Source: Microbacterium sp. 5K110 (GTDB lineage Bacteria > Actinomycetota > Actinomycetes > Actinomycetales > Microbacteriaceae). Taken from it: a stretch of DNA of 49,886 bases. Positions 1-8,557 of the stretch are shown here, one piece after another. Below the pieces are notes generated by a model. It did no database searches and had not been told where the DNA came from. It saw only the letters and a list, made by a program, of their open reading frames with translations. Position 1 is the stretch's first letter. Each line of letters begins with the position of its first letter. The stretch lies in the NCBI RefSeq assembly GCF_005774735.1, contig NZ_VBUM01000013.1, positions 1 to 49,886 of the forward strand, in the 5' to 3' direction. Made by a program: the position numbers and the translations under genes.

Positions 1-6
1 CTCGTG

Positions 7-69
7 GCGTGAGGGGTCGATTTTTGTCGCTTCGGCTCACCGCAAGCGACAAATCTTGACTCCTCACGC
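7..69. repeat. Nested inverted repeat (large dyad)
   Basis: Two nested perfect inverted repeats share one centre: an outer 8-bp pair (GCGTGAGG at 7-14 and CCTCACGC at 62-69) and an inner 10-bp pair (TTTGTCGCTT at 23-32 and AAGCGACAAA at 44-53) around an 11-nt loop. The element lies about 60 bp upstream of the GH13 gene. It has no T-tract, so it is more likely an intergenic palindromic repeat or a binding site than a simple terminator. Its function is unknown. Confidence 0.6.
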
Positions 70-129
70 GAACCAGAGGTCCCGCGCAACCCGTCGCCGC
101 GCGACGGCACCGCGGGATAGCCTCGGCGC

Positions 130-1422
130 ATGCCCAGCTGGCCCGAACATGTCTTCTGGTGGCACGTGTACCCGCTCGGGTTCGTCGGCGCCCCGATCCG
201 CGACGGCGTCGACCCGGATGCCGCGCCCACGCACCGCCTCGATCGCCTCGAGCCGTGGCTCGACCACGTCATCGAGCTGGGCCTGAACGGTCTCCTCCTG
301 GGGCCGGTCTTCGCGTCCGAGACCCACGGGTACGACACCGTCGACCACTTCCGCATCGACCCGCGGCTCGGCGACGACGCCGACATCGACCGGTTGCTGC
401 ACGCGGCGCGGGAGCGCGGCATCCGCGTGCTCTTCGACGGGGTGTTCAACCACGTCGGCCGGGGCCACCCCGCGTTCCGCGCTCTGCGCGACGGCGGCGA
501 CGACGCGGACCTCTTCCGCGGTCGCTGGGTCGACGGCCGCTTCGAGCCCGACGTGTTCGAGGGGCACGGCGCGCTCGTCGCGCTCGACCACTCCTCCGAC
601 GCGACCGTCGACCTCGTCGTCGACGTCATGTGCCACTGGCTCGATCGCGGGATCGACGGTTGGAGACTGGATGCCGCCTACGCGGTGCCGTCGGAGTTCT
701 GGGCCCGCGTGCTCCGGCGCGTGCGCGAGCGGTTCCCCGAGGCGTGGTTCGTCGGCGAGGTCATCCACGGCGACGGGCCGGCGATCGTCGACGCCTCCAC
801 GATGGATGCGCTCACGCAGTACGAGCTCTGGCAGGGGATCTGGCACGGCATCTCCGACGGCAATTTCTTCGAGCTGAGCCACGCGATCGAGCGGCACGAC
901 GAGCTGCTCGCGACGTTCGTGCCGCAGACTTTCGTCGGAAACCACGACGTCACGCGCATCGCCTCGGCGGTCGGCCCCGAGCTCGTCCCGCACGCCCTCG
1001 CCGTGCTGTTCACCGTCGCCGGCACCCCCTCGGTGTACGCCGGCGACGAGTTCGGCTGGACCGCGGTGAAAGAGGAGCGCGAGGGCGGCGACGACGCGGT
1101 GCGGCCGGAGTTCCCCCCGACCCCCGGCGAGGTCGCGCACGTCGACGACCGTATCCTCGACGCGCATCGCGCGCTCATCGCTCTGCGCCGGCGGCATCCG
1201 TGGCTCTGGCGCGCCCGCACCGACGTCGTCGAGGTGACCAACACGACGCTCGTGCTGCGCACCGCGGTCGATGACGACGCGATCGTCGTGGCCCTGAGCC
1301 TCGACGACGCGCCCGTCACGCTCCCCGCCGCCGACGCGGCCTCGGTCGTCACCGGCGACGGCGCGCTGCACGACGGCCGCGTCACCCTCCCGCCGCGCGG
1401 CTGGGCGGTCCTCGACGGCTGA
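130..1422 (+). CDS. Alpha-amylase family glycosyl hydrolase (GH13)
   Basis: This predicted 430-residue cytoplasmic enzyme belongs to the GH13 alpha-amylase family, which hydrolyses or transfers alpha-glucosidic bonds. The TIM-barrel signatures are in order: DGVFNHVG (conserved region I, near residue 100), GWRLDAAYAV with nucleophile Asp181, VGEV with acid/base Glu210, and FVGNHD with Asp273 as transition-state stabiliser. It lacks a signal peptide and ends soon after the C-terminal beta domain, so it is short for the family. The substrate cannot be read from sequence; a small maltodextrin or alpha-glucoside is reasonable. It appears monocistronic. The ATG is preceded by only a weak ribosome binding site. 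Confidence 0.9.
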   Translation: MPSWPEHVFWWHVYPLGFVGAPIRDGVDPDAAPTHRLDRLEPWLDHVIELGLNGLLLGPVFASETHGYDTVDHFRIDPRLGDDADIDRLLHAARERGIRVLFDGVFNHVGRGHPAFRALRDGGDDADLFRGRWVDGRFEPDVFEGHGALVALDHSSDATVDLVVDVMCHWLDRGIDGWRLDAAYAVPSEFWARVLRRVRERFPEAWFVGEVIHGDGPAIVDASTMDALTQYELWQGIWHGISDGNFFELSHAIERHDELLATFVPQTFVGNHDVTRIASAVGPELVPHALAVLFTVAGTPSVYAGDEFGWTAVKEEREGGDDAVRPEFPPTPGEVAHVDDRILDAHRALIALRRRHPWLWRARTDVVEVTNTTLVLRTAVDDDAIVVALSLDDAPVTLPAADAASVVTGDGALHDGRVTLPPRGWAVLDG

Positions 1423-1505
1423 CCGCACCGCGCGCCGACCCACCTGTGTGTCGCCGCGTTGCGGATTTTCGCGCCGGACCGGCCAACGAGAGTTACCGTC
1501 GAGGT

Positions 1506-2066
1506 ATGACTTCCCTCCCGCAGGAGCGATCCGAGAGCACCCCCGCGATCGGCACGTCCGTGTCCGCCGACGACTTCAAGCGCGCGTTCCGCGGTCACCC
1601 CGGGGGGATCGCGGTCATCACCGCCTACGGCGAGCACGGCCCCGTGGCCCTGACCGCGTCCTCGGTCTCGTCGGTCTCGGCCGACCCGCCGCTGCTGATC
1701 TTCTCGGTGTCGAGCCTGTCGTCGGCGACCCCGACGATCGTGTCCGCGTCCACGATCGTGGTCCACCTGCTCGACGCCGAAGACATCGGCCTCGCCCGCG
1801 CCGGCGCCACGAGCGGCCTCGACCGTTTCGCCGACACCACGACGTGGACGCGCCTCTCGACCGGGGAGCCGGTCTATCACGGGGTCCGCGCGTGGCTGCG
1901 ATGCGCCGTCGTCAGCCGGATGGATGCCGGCGGCTCGACCGTCATCGCCGCTCAGGCCCTGCAGGTCAACGTCGAGCGCGACCTCGAGCCCGGTGAGCCC
2001 GGCGCCGCGCTGGTGTACCACAACCGCACCTGGCACCGCCTCGGCGAGCACTCCCGCCTGGACTGA
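1506..2066 (+). CDS. Flavin reductase family protein (HpaC-like)
   Basis: The protein has 186 residues when started at the ATG that begins MTSLPQ; the longer frame upstream is ordinary leader sequence. It matches the flavin reductase-like split-barrel family: an FKRAFRGHPGGIAVIT start, TASSVSSVSADPPLLIFSV in the FMN-binding region, and a C-terminal LVYHNRTWHRL. Such enzymes supply reduced FMN or FAD to partner monooxygenases, or act as stand-alone NAD(P)H:flavin reductases. No partner oxygenase lies next to it, so its physiological role is open. Confidence 0.88.
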   Translation: MTSLPQERSESTPAIGTSVSADDFKRAFRGHPGGIAVITAYGEHGPVALTASSVSSVSADPPLLIFSVSSLSSATPTIVSASTIVVHLLDAEDIGLARAGATSGLDRFADTTTWTRLSTGEPVYHGVRAWLRCAVVSRMDAGGSTVIAAQALQVNVERDLEPGEPGAALVYHNRTWHRLGEHSRLD

Positions 2067-2170
2067 GTCCGGCCCCTGGCCGCCAGATCACGCGATCTGA
2101 ACGAGACCACGCGAACCACCGCGCCATAGGGCGTGCGTTCGACCACATCACGTGAGCTGGCGCACCCCGG

Positions 2171-3061
2171 TCAGTGCGCGGTGTCCGCCTTCCCACGCGC
2201 GAAGACGCGACGGATGCCGGTGATCACGGCGATGATGATCAGGCCGAGGATCAGCCCGAACACCGCAGAGATCGCGGAGTCCACGATCCACACGACGACC
2301 GGCCCGGCCGCCTCGATCGCGTGCTCGACGACGTGGAGAAGGTCGTACGGCCCGGACCAGAGCGTCTCGGCGAGGTTCTGCACCACGAGGTGCCCGCCGA
2401 CCCAGAGCATCGCGACGGTGCCGATGACGCTGATGACCCGGAACACGGCGGGCATGGATGCCACGACCCGCACGCCGAAGCGCCGCACCCCGCGCGACGG
2501 GCTCTTCATCAGCCGCAGACCGACGTCGTCGATCTTCACCAGGAGCGCGACGGCACCGTAGACGACGATCGTCATCGCCAAGCCGATCACGAGGAGCGCA
2601 CCGAGCGTCATCCAGATACCGAAACCCGGGTCGAGGCTCGACAGCGCGATGAGCATGATCTCGGTGCTGAGAATGAGGTCCGTCCGCACGGCGCCGAGCA
2701 CGAGCTTGCGCTCGTCGCGCGGACCGTCGTCCTCTTCGCCGTGATGCACGCCGAACCACTCGAGCACCTTCTCGGCACCCTCGAAGCACAGGAATCCGCC
2801 ACCGATGATGAGGAGGAACGGCAGCACCCACGGCGCGAACGCCGTCAGCAGCAGCGCGATCGGGATGATGATGACGTACTTGTTGATGATGCTGCCGAGC
2901 GCGATCTTCCAGACCACCGGCAGTTCGCGCGCCGGAGTGATCCCCTGGACGTACTGGGGCGTCACCGCGGCGTCGTCGATCACGACACCCGCGGTCTTCG
3001 CGCTCGCCTTGAGGGCGGCGCTCAGAATGTCATCGACGACGGCGAGCAGACCGACCGACAT
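2171..3061 (-). CDS. DUF808 (YedI-like) inner-membrane protein
   Basis: This 296-residue multipass protein resembles the DUF808/YedI family. It begins MSVGLLAVVDDILSAALKAS, then has KTAGVVIDDAAVTPQYVQG and a GGGFLCFEGAEKVLEW motif, with several hydrophobic segments from about residue 55 onward. Members are widespread in bacteria and their biochemical function is unknown. The gene is divergent from the amidohydrolase gene across about 110 bp and convergent with the flavin reductase gene across about 105 bp. Those gaps show no other clear feature. Confidence 0.88.
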   Translation of the reverse strand: MSVGLLAVVDDILSAALKASAKTAGVVIDDAAVTPQYVQGITPARELPVVWKIALGSIINKYVIIIPIALLLTAFAPWVLPFLLIIGGGFLCFEGAEKVLEWFGVHHGEEDDGPRDERKLVLGAVRTDLILSTEIMLIALSSLDPGFGIWMTLGALLVIGLAMTIVVYGAVALLVKIDDVGLRLMKSPSRGVRRFGVRVVASMPAVFRVISVIGTVAMLWVGGHLVVQNLAETLWSGPYDLLHVVEHAIEAAGPVVVWIVDSAISAVFGLILGLIIIAVITGIRRVFARGKADTAH

Positions 3062-3168
3062 GCGTGCTCCTCTGGATGGGTAAGCAGAACGCCATCTTCA
3101 CACACCCGCACGACGCGACCGGGACTCGGGACTATCGCCGCCCCGGCGCGGGGCAGCAGAATCGGGCC

Positions 3169-4902
3169 ATGGAGCGAATTCTCACCGCCGAGACGATCAT
3201 CACCATGGATCCCGCACAGCCCCGGGCCTCGGCCATCGCGATTCGCGACGACCGCATCGTGGCGGTGGGGTCGCTCGACGACTGCCGTGCGGCGCTCCCG
3301 GGGGCCACCGTCGAGGACACCGGAGCCGCGTGTCTTCTGCCCGGGTTCATCGACTCGCACTCGCATCCGGTCCTCAGCGGCATGGCGACGATGTACCCGG
3401 CGTATTGGATCGCCCCGTGGTTCGCGCCGACCTGGGACGACGTGGTCGAGGTCTTCCGGAAGGCGATCGCCGAGACGGAGCCCGGGTCGCCCCTGTCGTT
3501 CTTCGGCTTCGACGGTCTGCTGCAGCAGCACGAAGAACCCACCGCCGCGGTGCTCGACGAGATCTTCGGCGACCGCCTCGTGCTCGTCTTCGGCAACTCC
3601 GGCCACACCTCGTACGTGACCACGGCGGTGATCCGCGCGCTCGGCTGGGTGGACGCTCCCCCGGCCGACCCGGTGGGCGGATTCTTCGGTCGCACGCCCG
3701 ACGGCGCCCTCGACGGCCGCGCCACCGAGGTGCCCGCTGCCATGGCCCTCGCCGCTCCCGTCCTGAGCGCCATCGCCGCGAGCGCCACGCCGCTGCAGGG
3801 CGCCGTCGAGTACTACATGCTCATGGCGAGCGCGGGGATCACCTCGACGTCGGAGCTCACCTACAAGACGCCCCTTAAGGGCGCGTATGAGACGCTCGCG
3901 ACCCTGCCGAGCGCCCCCTTGCGCATCACGCTGTACCACATGTCCACCGAGGCCGACTGCGGCGAACCCTTCGTCTCGGACGTCCCGGCCACGATGCTGC
4001 ACAAGCAGGGCATCAAGCTCTGGGCCGACGGATCGCCGTGGGTCGGGAACGTCGCGATGTCGGAGCCGTACCTCGACACCGCCGCGACGCGGGCCGCCGG
4101 CATCCCGGCCGGGGTCACCGGCGAGAAGCCGATGAACTACTCCCGCTCCCAGCTCGACGCGCTCCTCGACGCGCACGCGTCGGAGGGGTGGCAGATGGCG
4201 TTCCATGTCAACGGCGACATCGGTCTGGACATCGTCCTGGACGCCTTCAGCCGGGCACTCGATAAGCACAGCCTCACCGGGACCGACCACCGGTGGCGCG
4301 TCGAGCACATCGGCGGCGCGCGCCACGACCAGTTCCGCCGCATGGCGGATCTCGGCGTCGTCCCCTCGATGGGACCGTTCCAGTTCTGCTACTGGGGCGA
4401 TCTGCTGGACGGCCAGATGTTCGAGTCCGCGATCGGCGCCGAATGGCAGCGCTTCCGCGACGCGTTCGACGCCGGGCTGAAGCCGTCGTTCCACAACGAC
4501 GGCAGCGTCAGCCCGCCCACACCGCTGCTGAACATCCAGACCGCGGTGACACGGCGGACCTCTAGCGGCACCGTGCGCGGGGAGGCGCAGGCGACGACCC
4601 TCGACGAGGCGATCGCCGCGCAGACGATCAACGGCGCCTACGCCCTCGGGACCGACTCGGACGTGGGGTCGCTGGTTCCGGGCAAGCTCGCCGACCTCGT
4701 CGCGCTCGACGCCGACCCCGCCGCCGTCGATCCGGCCCGCATCGGCGCGATCGGCATCCGGGGAACGTGGCTGGGAGGCGAGCGCATCGACCTCGACGCG
4801 TTCGCGACCGCGTCTCGTCAAGTGGATGCCGCGGGCTTCGCCGCCCTGCGGATGCTCGGCGTTCCCGCCTGCTGCCACCACCGGTCAGCCGACGTGTCCT
4901 GA
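3169..4902 (+). CDS. Amidohydrolase (YtcJ-like, amidohydrolase 3 family)
   Basis: This 577-residue metal-dependent hydrolase of the amidohydrolase superfamily starts at the ATG of MERILTAETIITMDP. The first beta-sandwich strand continues with AIAIRDDRIVAVG, followed by the metal-binding FIDSHSHPVLSG. Later motifs are FHVNGDIGLDIV (equivalent to the usual HAIGD), VEHIGGARHDQFRRMADLGV, FHNDGSVSPP, and a closing GSLVPGKLADLVALDADP. YtcJ-type proteins hydrolyse amide or related C-N bonds, but the substrate is generally unknown. No operon partner is evident. Confidence 0.88.
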   Translation: MERILTAETIITMDPAQPRASAIAIRDDRIVAVGSLDDCRAALPGATVEDTGAACLLPGFIDSHSHPVLSGMATMYPAYWIAPWFAPTWDDVVEVFRKAIAETEPGSPLSFFGFDGLLQQHEEPTAAVLDEIFGDRLVLVFGNSGHTSYVTTAVIRALGWVDAPPADPVGGFFGRTPDGALDGRATEVPAAMALAAPVLSAIAASATPLQGAVEYYMLMASAGITSTSELTYKTPLKGAYETLATLPSAPLRITLYHMSTEADCGEPFVSDVPATMLHKQGIKLWADGSPWVGNVAMSEPYLDTAATRAAGIPAGVTGEKPMNYSRSQLDALLDAHASEGWQMAFHVNGDIGLDIVLDAFSRALDKHSLTGTDHRWRVEHIGGARHDQFRRMADLGVVPSMGPFQFCYWGDLLDGQMFESAIGAEWQRFRDAFDAGLKPSFHNDGSVSPPTPLLNIQTAVTRRTSSGTVRGEAQATTLDEAIAAQTINGAYALGTDSDVGSLVPGKLADLVALDADPAAVDPARIGAIGIRGTWLGGERIDLDAFATASRQVDAAGFAALRMLGVPACCHHRSADVS

Positions 4903-4962
4903 CTGGCTTCACCCGCCCCGCGCGCCCCGGACGAAGCGGACGCGCGGGGGGATCCTGGGGGG

Positions 4963-5931
4963 ATGCCCGGGCTCGTCCTGCTCCTCGCCTTCGTCGTCAT
5001 CACCACCTTCGCCGTCAGCGGCACGAGCAAACTGCTCGACCGTGACTCGGCCCCCGCGACGCTCCGCGCCCTGCGCATCGAGCACCTGCCGGCGCGTGCC
5101 ACGGTCGTCGCGGTCGCGGCGACCGAGGTCCTCACGGCGGTCGGGTTGCTCCTGGGCACCGGACCCGTCGCCGCCGCCGCGGCCGTCGCCGCGCTGGCGC
5201 TCTCGCTCGTCTTCCTCGCCGTGGGGCTTCGAGCGCAAGCGCGGCACTCGACCGACGAGTGCGGGTGCTTCGGGCGCGTGGCATCCACCCGGGTCGGACC
5301 GTGGATGACCGCGCGGAACACAGCGCTCGTCATCGTGAGCGCGATCGTCGCGGTCGGAGCTTTCACGATGCCCGCCGCTTGGCCCGTCGCCGCGCAGGCG
5401 GCCGCGCAGCCGGTCGCGAGCGCGGCGCTCGCCGTGGCCGCTCTCGCACTCGCGGTGATCGGGGCGTCTCTGCGCCCCGCGGGACGGCGCTCGGCTGCGG
5501 TCGACGCCGTGCCCGACGCCGCCCTGATCACTCCGGACGGTGGCGTCGTCGTGCCCCGGCAGCGCGCCTTGCGGGGGCGCGCGCAGTTGCTGTTGTTCGT
5601 CCGCCGGGGGTGCAGCTCGTGCGAGAACCTCATCGACCGGATGACGTGGGACCGCGACCTACTCGAGACGCTCGTGGACGTGCGGCTGATCGTGCCGGTC
5701 GGCGACGGTTCGGCACTCGACGACGCCGACGGACTCCACGTCGACCCGTCCGGGGAGTTCGCCGTCGCCCTCGGCATCCCGGGCAATCGACCGGCGGGGG
5801 TGCTGCTGACCACCGCGGGGGATCTCCTGCTCCCGATCGCCGTGGGCGGAGAGGAGACGGCGTCCCTCGTCGACACCGTGCTCGCGGCCGCCGCCGACGC
5901 GCGACCCACCGAGGGGACCTCGACGAGCTGA
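4963..5931 (+). CDS. MauE-type membrane protein fused to a thioredoxin-fold domain
   Basis: The 322-residue product has an N-terminal MauE/DoxX-like four-helix membrane domain (about residues 1-170). It contains SGTSKLLDR, an ATEVLTAVGLLLG helix and the family's CGCFG motif with Cys100 and Cys102. A thioredoxin-like C-terminal domain follows (about residues 195-315) with RGCSSC, i.e. a CXXC pair at Cys217/Cys220. MauE proteins help form disulfides or assemble methylamine dehydrogenase, and MauD is a thioredoxin-like partner. Here both roles appear in one polypeptide, suggesting a membrane thiol-disulfide relay. No mau structural genes are nearby, so methylamine use is not implied. Confidence 0.82.
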   Translation: MPGLVLLLAFVVITTFAVSGTSKLLDRDSAPATLRALRIEHLPARATVVAVAATEVLTAVGLLLGTGPVAAAAAVAALALSLVFLAVGLRAQARHSTDECGCFGRVASTRVGPWMTARNTALVIVSAIVAVGAFTMPAAWPVAAQAAAQPVASAALAVAALALAVIGASLRPAGRRSAAVDAVPDAALITPDGGVVVPRQRALRGRAQLLLFVRRGCSSCENLIDRMTWDRDLLETLVDVRLIVPVGDGSALDDADGLHVDPSGEFAVALGIPGNRPAGVLLTTAGDLLLPIAVGGEETASLVDTVLAAAADARPTEGTSTS

Positions 5932-6029
5932 GCACACCGCGCGTGCGCGCCTCGACAATCGTCCCTGTCGCCTCTCCACCGACCTGGCTAGGGTGAAACT
6001 CGTCGGGCTCCGGGAGGAAAGAGGCATCC

Positions 6030-6620
6030 ATGTCGTTCATCACTCGAGGCTTCTCGGGTCGCCGCGCCGAGCGCGATCCGCGCCTCCCTCCCGGACAGAC
6101 CCTCGTCGGAGACTGGCCGATGCTCTCGGCCGGTCCGACGCCTGAGATCGAGGCCGACGCCTGGGAGTTCGTCGTCCGCACCGAGAACGGCGACCACCGG
6201 TGGAACACGGCGCAGTTGCAGGCTCTCGGCATGGAGGACATCACCGTCGACATCCACTGCGTCACGCACTGGACCAAGCTCGACATGCCGTGGCGCGGGG
6301 TGTCGCTCGACCGCATCTTCGACGAGGTCGAGACCGCGCACGACTTCGTCATGGCGCACTCGTACGGTGGCTACACCACGAACGTCCCGCTGGAAGACCT
6401 GCTCGACGGCAAGAGCTGGATCGCGTTCGAGGCCGACGGCGAGCCGCTCACCCCCGAGCACGGCGGTCCCGCGCGCCTGCTCGTCCCGCACTTGTACTTC
6501 TGGAAGAGCGCCAAGTGGGTGCGGGGCCTCGTGACCATGCCCGACGACGATCCCGGCTTCTGGGAGCAGAACGGCTACCACCTGCACGGCGACCCGTGGC
6601 AGGAGGAACGGTACTGGTGA
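6030..6620 (+). CDS. Sulfite oxidase-like (YedY-type) molybdopterin oxidoreductase
   Basis: The 196-residue protein is a small, cytoplasmic-looking member of the sulfite oxidase/YedY fold. The molybdenum-ligand cysteine is seen in VDIHCVTHWTKLD (about Cys77), followed by AHSYGGYTTNVPLEDL and GGPARLLVPHLYFWKSAKWVRG, the usual pterin- and substrate-binding segments. No Tat signal precedes it, unlike Escherichia coli MsrP. A good ribosome binding site (GGAGGAAA) lies before the ATG. The next gene starts inside this stop codon, so translation is likely coupled. The likely role is two-electron oxidation or reduction using electrons exchanged with the downstream flavoprotein; the substrate is unknown. 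Confidence 0.9.
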   Translation: MSFITRGFSGRRAERDPRLPPGQTLVGDWPMLSAGPTPEIEADAWEFVVRTENGDHRWNTAQLQALGMEDITVDIHCVTHWTKLDMPWRGVSLDRIFDEVETAHDFVMAHSYGGYTTNVPLEDLLDGKSWIAFEADGEPLTPEHGGPARLLVPHLYFWKSAKWVRGLVTMPDDDPGFWEQNGYHLHGDPWQEERYW

Positions 6621-7351
6621 CGCGCCGCCCGACCGCCTGGCACACCGCGACGGTCGCCGACGTGCGCCCCGAGACGCCGACCGCGCGCCGCATCGAGCTC
6701 GACATCCCGACGTGGCCGGGCAACGACGCCGGAGCACACCTCGACCTGCGCCTGACCGCGCCCGACGGCTACCAGGCCTCGCGGTCGTACTCGATCGCCT
6801 CGGCGGGCGAGGGCACGCGCGTCACGCTCGCCGTGGACGAGGTGCCCGAGGGCGAAGTATCGCCCTTCCTCGTGCACGACCTGCGGTCCGGCGACGAGAT
6901 CGAGGTGCACGGCCCCCTCGGGGCGTTCTTCGTCTGGACACCGACACCCGACCCCCGCCCGGTACAGCTGATCGCCGGCGGCTCGGGCGTCGTGCCCCTG
7001 TTCGCGATGGCGCAGGCGCACGCCGACAGCGGCGACGCGAGCGAATTCCGGCTGTTGTATTCGGTGCGCACGCCGCAGGACGTGTTCTTCGCCGACGAGC
7101 TCGCCGCCCTCGCGGCATCCGGAACCCTCCGGTACGACCCCGTCTACACCCGCACCGCTCCTCCGGGGGCAACGGTGCCACCGGGGCGCCTCACCGCGGA
7201 TCGCCTCCGCGACGCGGTCGTCGGGGCCGAACGCGCGCCCCGCGTGTACGTGTGCGGTCCGACCCCGTTCGTCGAGGCCGTCTCGCGCTGGCTCCTGGAT
7301 GCCGGGCACCGCCCCGGCGACATCCGCACCGAGCGATTCGGAGGCTCGTGA
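6617..7351 (+). CDS. FAD/NAD(P)-binding ferredoxin reductase-type oxidoreductase
   Basis: This 244-residue ferredoxin-NADP reductase-type flavoprotein starts at a GTG that overlaps the preceding stop by 4 bp. The family signatures are RSYSIAS for FAD binding (near residue 55), IAGGSGVVPL for the nicotinamide region and VCGPTPFVE near the C-terminus. It has no C-terminal [2Fe-2S] domain. Its tight coupling to the molybdoprotein gene argues that it is the electron-transfer partner. The next gene begins within its stop codon (TGATG). Confidence 0.9.
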   Translation: MTRRPTAWHTATVADVRPETPTARRIELDIPTWPGNDAGAHLDLRLTAPDGYQASRSYSIASAGEGTRVTLAVDEVPEGEVSPFLVHDLRSGDEIEVHGPLGAFFVWTPTPDPRPVQLIAGGSGVVPLFAMAQAHADSGDASEFRLLYSVRTPQDVFFADELAALAASGTLRYDPVYTRTAPPGATVPPGRLTADRLRDAVVGAERAPRVYVCGPTPFVEAVSRWLLDAGHRPGDIRTERFGGS

Positions 7352-7611
7352 TGGACGTTCTCGACGGCAACGCGCTCGCCGGCCGCCTGGCCGACCTGCT
7401 CGGGTGGGATGCCACCGACTCCCTCGTCCGCTGTCGGGCCTGCGGGTCGCTGGGCGCCGTCGCCGCGACCGCCGTCTACGCCACCGCGATGGGCCTGGTC
7501 GCCCGCTGTCGCGCGTGCGACGCCGTGCTGCTCACCCTGGTCGACGCCGCGGATGGGCGCTCGTGGGTCGGGATGCCGGGAATCAGCGCCCTCGAGGTGC
7601 GGCGGGCGTAG
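7351..7611 (+). CDS. Small zinc-ribbon protein (DUF6510-like)
   Basis: The 86-residue protein has two CXXC knuckles, CRACGSLGA and CRACDAVLL, spaced about 27 residues apart, which predicts a zinc ribbon. It shows no membrane segment. The ATG overlaps the reductase stop by one base, making it the third gene of a translationally coupled trio with the molybdoprotein and FNR-type reductase. Small proteins of this kind recur beside such pairs in actinobacteria, but their role is not established. A maturation or electron-transfer adaptor function is conjecture. Confidence 0.75.
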   Translation: MDVLDGNALAGRLADLLGWDATDSLVRCRACGSLGAVAATAVYATAMGLVARCRACDAVLLTLVDAADGRSWVGMPGISALEVRRA

Positions 7612-7672
7612 CGTCACCGTCCGTACACCGAACCGGACAGCAGGCATGGTGCTCCGTCCGGCCGCGCCGTCG

Positions 7673-8557
7673 TCAGCCGCCGAACGCGAAGACCGGCGCC
7701 CCGCGCACGCTCGACGGAACCGCCGCGACCCGGCCCGCGAGCGGCTCCGCCCCCGCGGCGATCCCCTGACGCGAGGTCGTGACGTACAGGACCGGGTCAT
7801 CGCCCCCACCGAACGCGCACGACGTCGGGTTCGTCACCGGGAGCGGCAGCACCTGGTCGAGTCGCCCCTCGGGGTCGTAGCGGTGCACGGCACCGCCGCC
7901 CCACATGGCCACCCACAGGCCGCCCTCCTCGTCGAGGGCCATGCCGTCGGGAGACCCCGGAGCGTCGTCCTCCATCCGCACGAACACCCGCGAGGCGCCG
8001 AACGTGCCGCGATCGAGGTCGTAGTCGTAGGCCCGGATCTCGCGCGAGAGCGTGTCGGCGTGGAGCGCCGTGGTCCCGGCATCCGTCCACACCAGTCCGT
8101 TCGGGATTGACACCCCCTCGAGGACGACGTGGACGCTCAGGTCGGGGTCGAGGCGGTAGAGCCGACCGCCGCCCGGACGCATGTCGTAGGCCATCGAGCC
8201 GCAGAAAAAGCGCCCTGCGGCGTCGCACGCGCCCTCGTTCATGCGCACCCCGGGGTCGTCGAACACCGGGATCCGCTGGACGACGGCGAGGTCGTCGTCG
8301 AGCAGCGCGAAACCGCGCTCCACCGCAGCGACGAACCCGCCGCCCCGACGACGCCGGATCACGCTCAGCACGTCCGCGACGTGCGTGCGATCGACGGATG
8401 CCACCTCTTCGGCGACCGTGATGAGGTCACCGGCGAGCATGTCGACGTGGCGCAGCGTGCCCGTCGTGGCATCCCAGAAGGCGCCCTCGCCGTGGTCGAC
8501 CGCGGGATCACCGATCCAGCGGACCTCAACCGGACGTGTCAGGTCAGAGCCACCCAC
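7673..8557 (-). CDS. SMP-30/gluconolactonase/LRE family lactonase
   Basis: This 294-residue predicted six-bladed beta-propeller lactonase starts at a GTG that overlaps the preceding SDR gene by 14 bp. Typical motifs are VDHGEGAFWDATTGTLRHVD (metal-binding Glu in the first blade), RMNEGACDAAGRFFCGSMAY, SIPNGLVWTDAGTTALHAD and SPDGMALDEEGGLWVAMWGG. The family opens aldonolactones to aldonic acids. In this operon it would act after an SDR or ADH oxidises the aldose and before the IlvD-type dehydratase. It is the last gene of the sugar operon. Confidence 0.92.
   Translation of the reverse strand: MGGSDLTRPVEVRWIGDPAVDHGEGAFWDATTGTLRHVDMLAGDLITVAEEVASVDRTHVADVLSVIRRRRGGGFVAAVERGFALLDDDLAVVQRIPVFDDPGVRMNEGACDAAGRFFCGSMAYDMRPGGGRLYRLDPDLSVHVVLEGVSIPNGLVWTDAGTTALHADTLSREIRAYDYDLDRGTFGASRVFVRMEDDAPGSPDGMALDEEGGLWVAMWGGGAVHRYDPEGRLDQVLPLPVTNPTSCAFGGGDDPVLYVTTSRQGIAAGAEPLAGRVAAVPSSVRGAPVFAFGG

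Noticed and set aside
3022..4881. 619-residue frame antisense to the amidohydrolase gene
   Set aside because: It is rich in Arg, Gly, Val and His with no family motifs, and the plus-strand amidohydrolase motifs are clear. High GC produces such shadows throughout the window.
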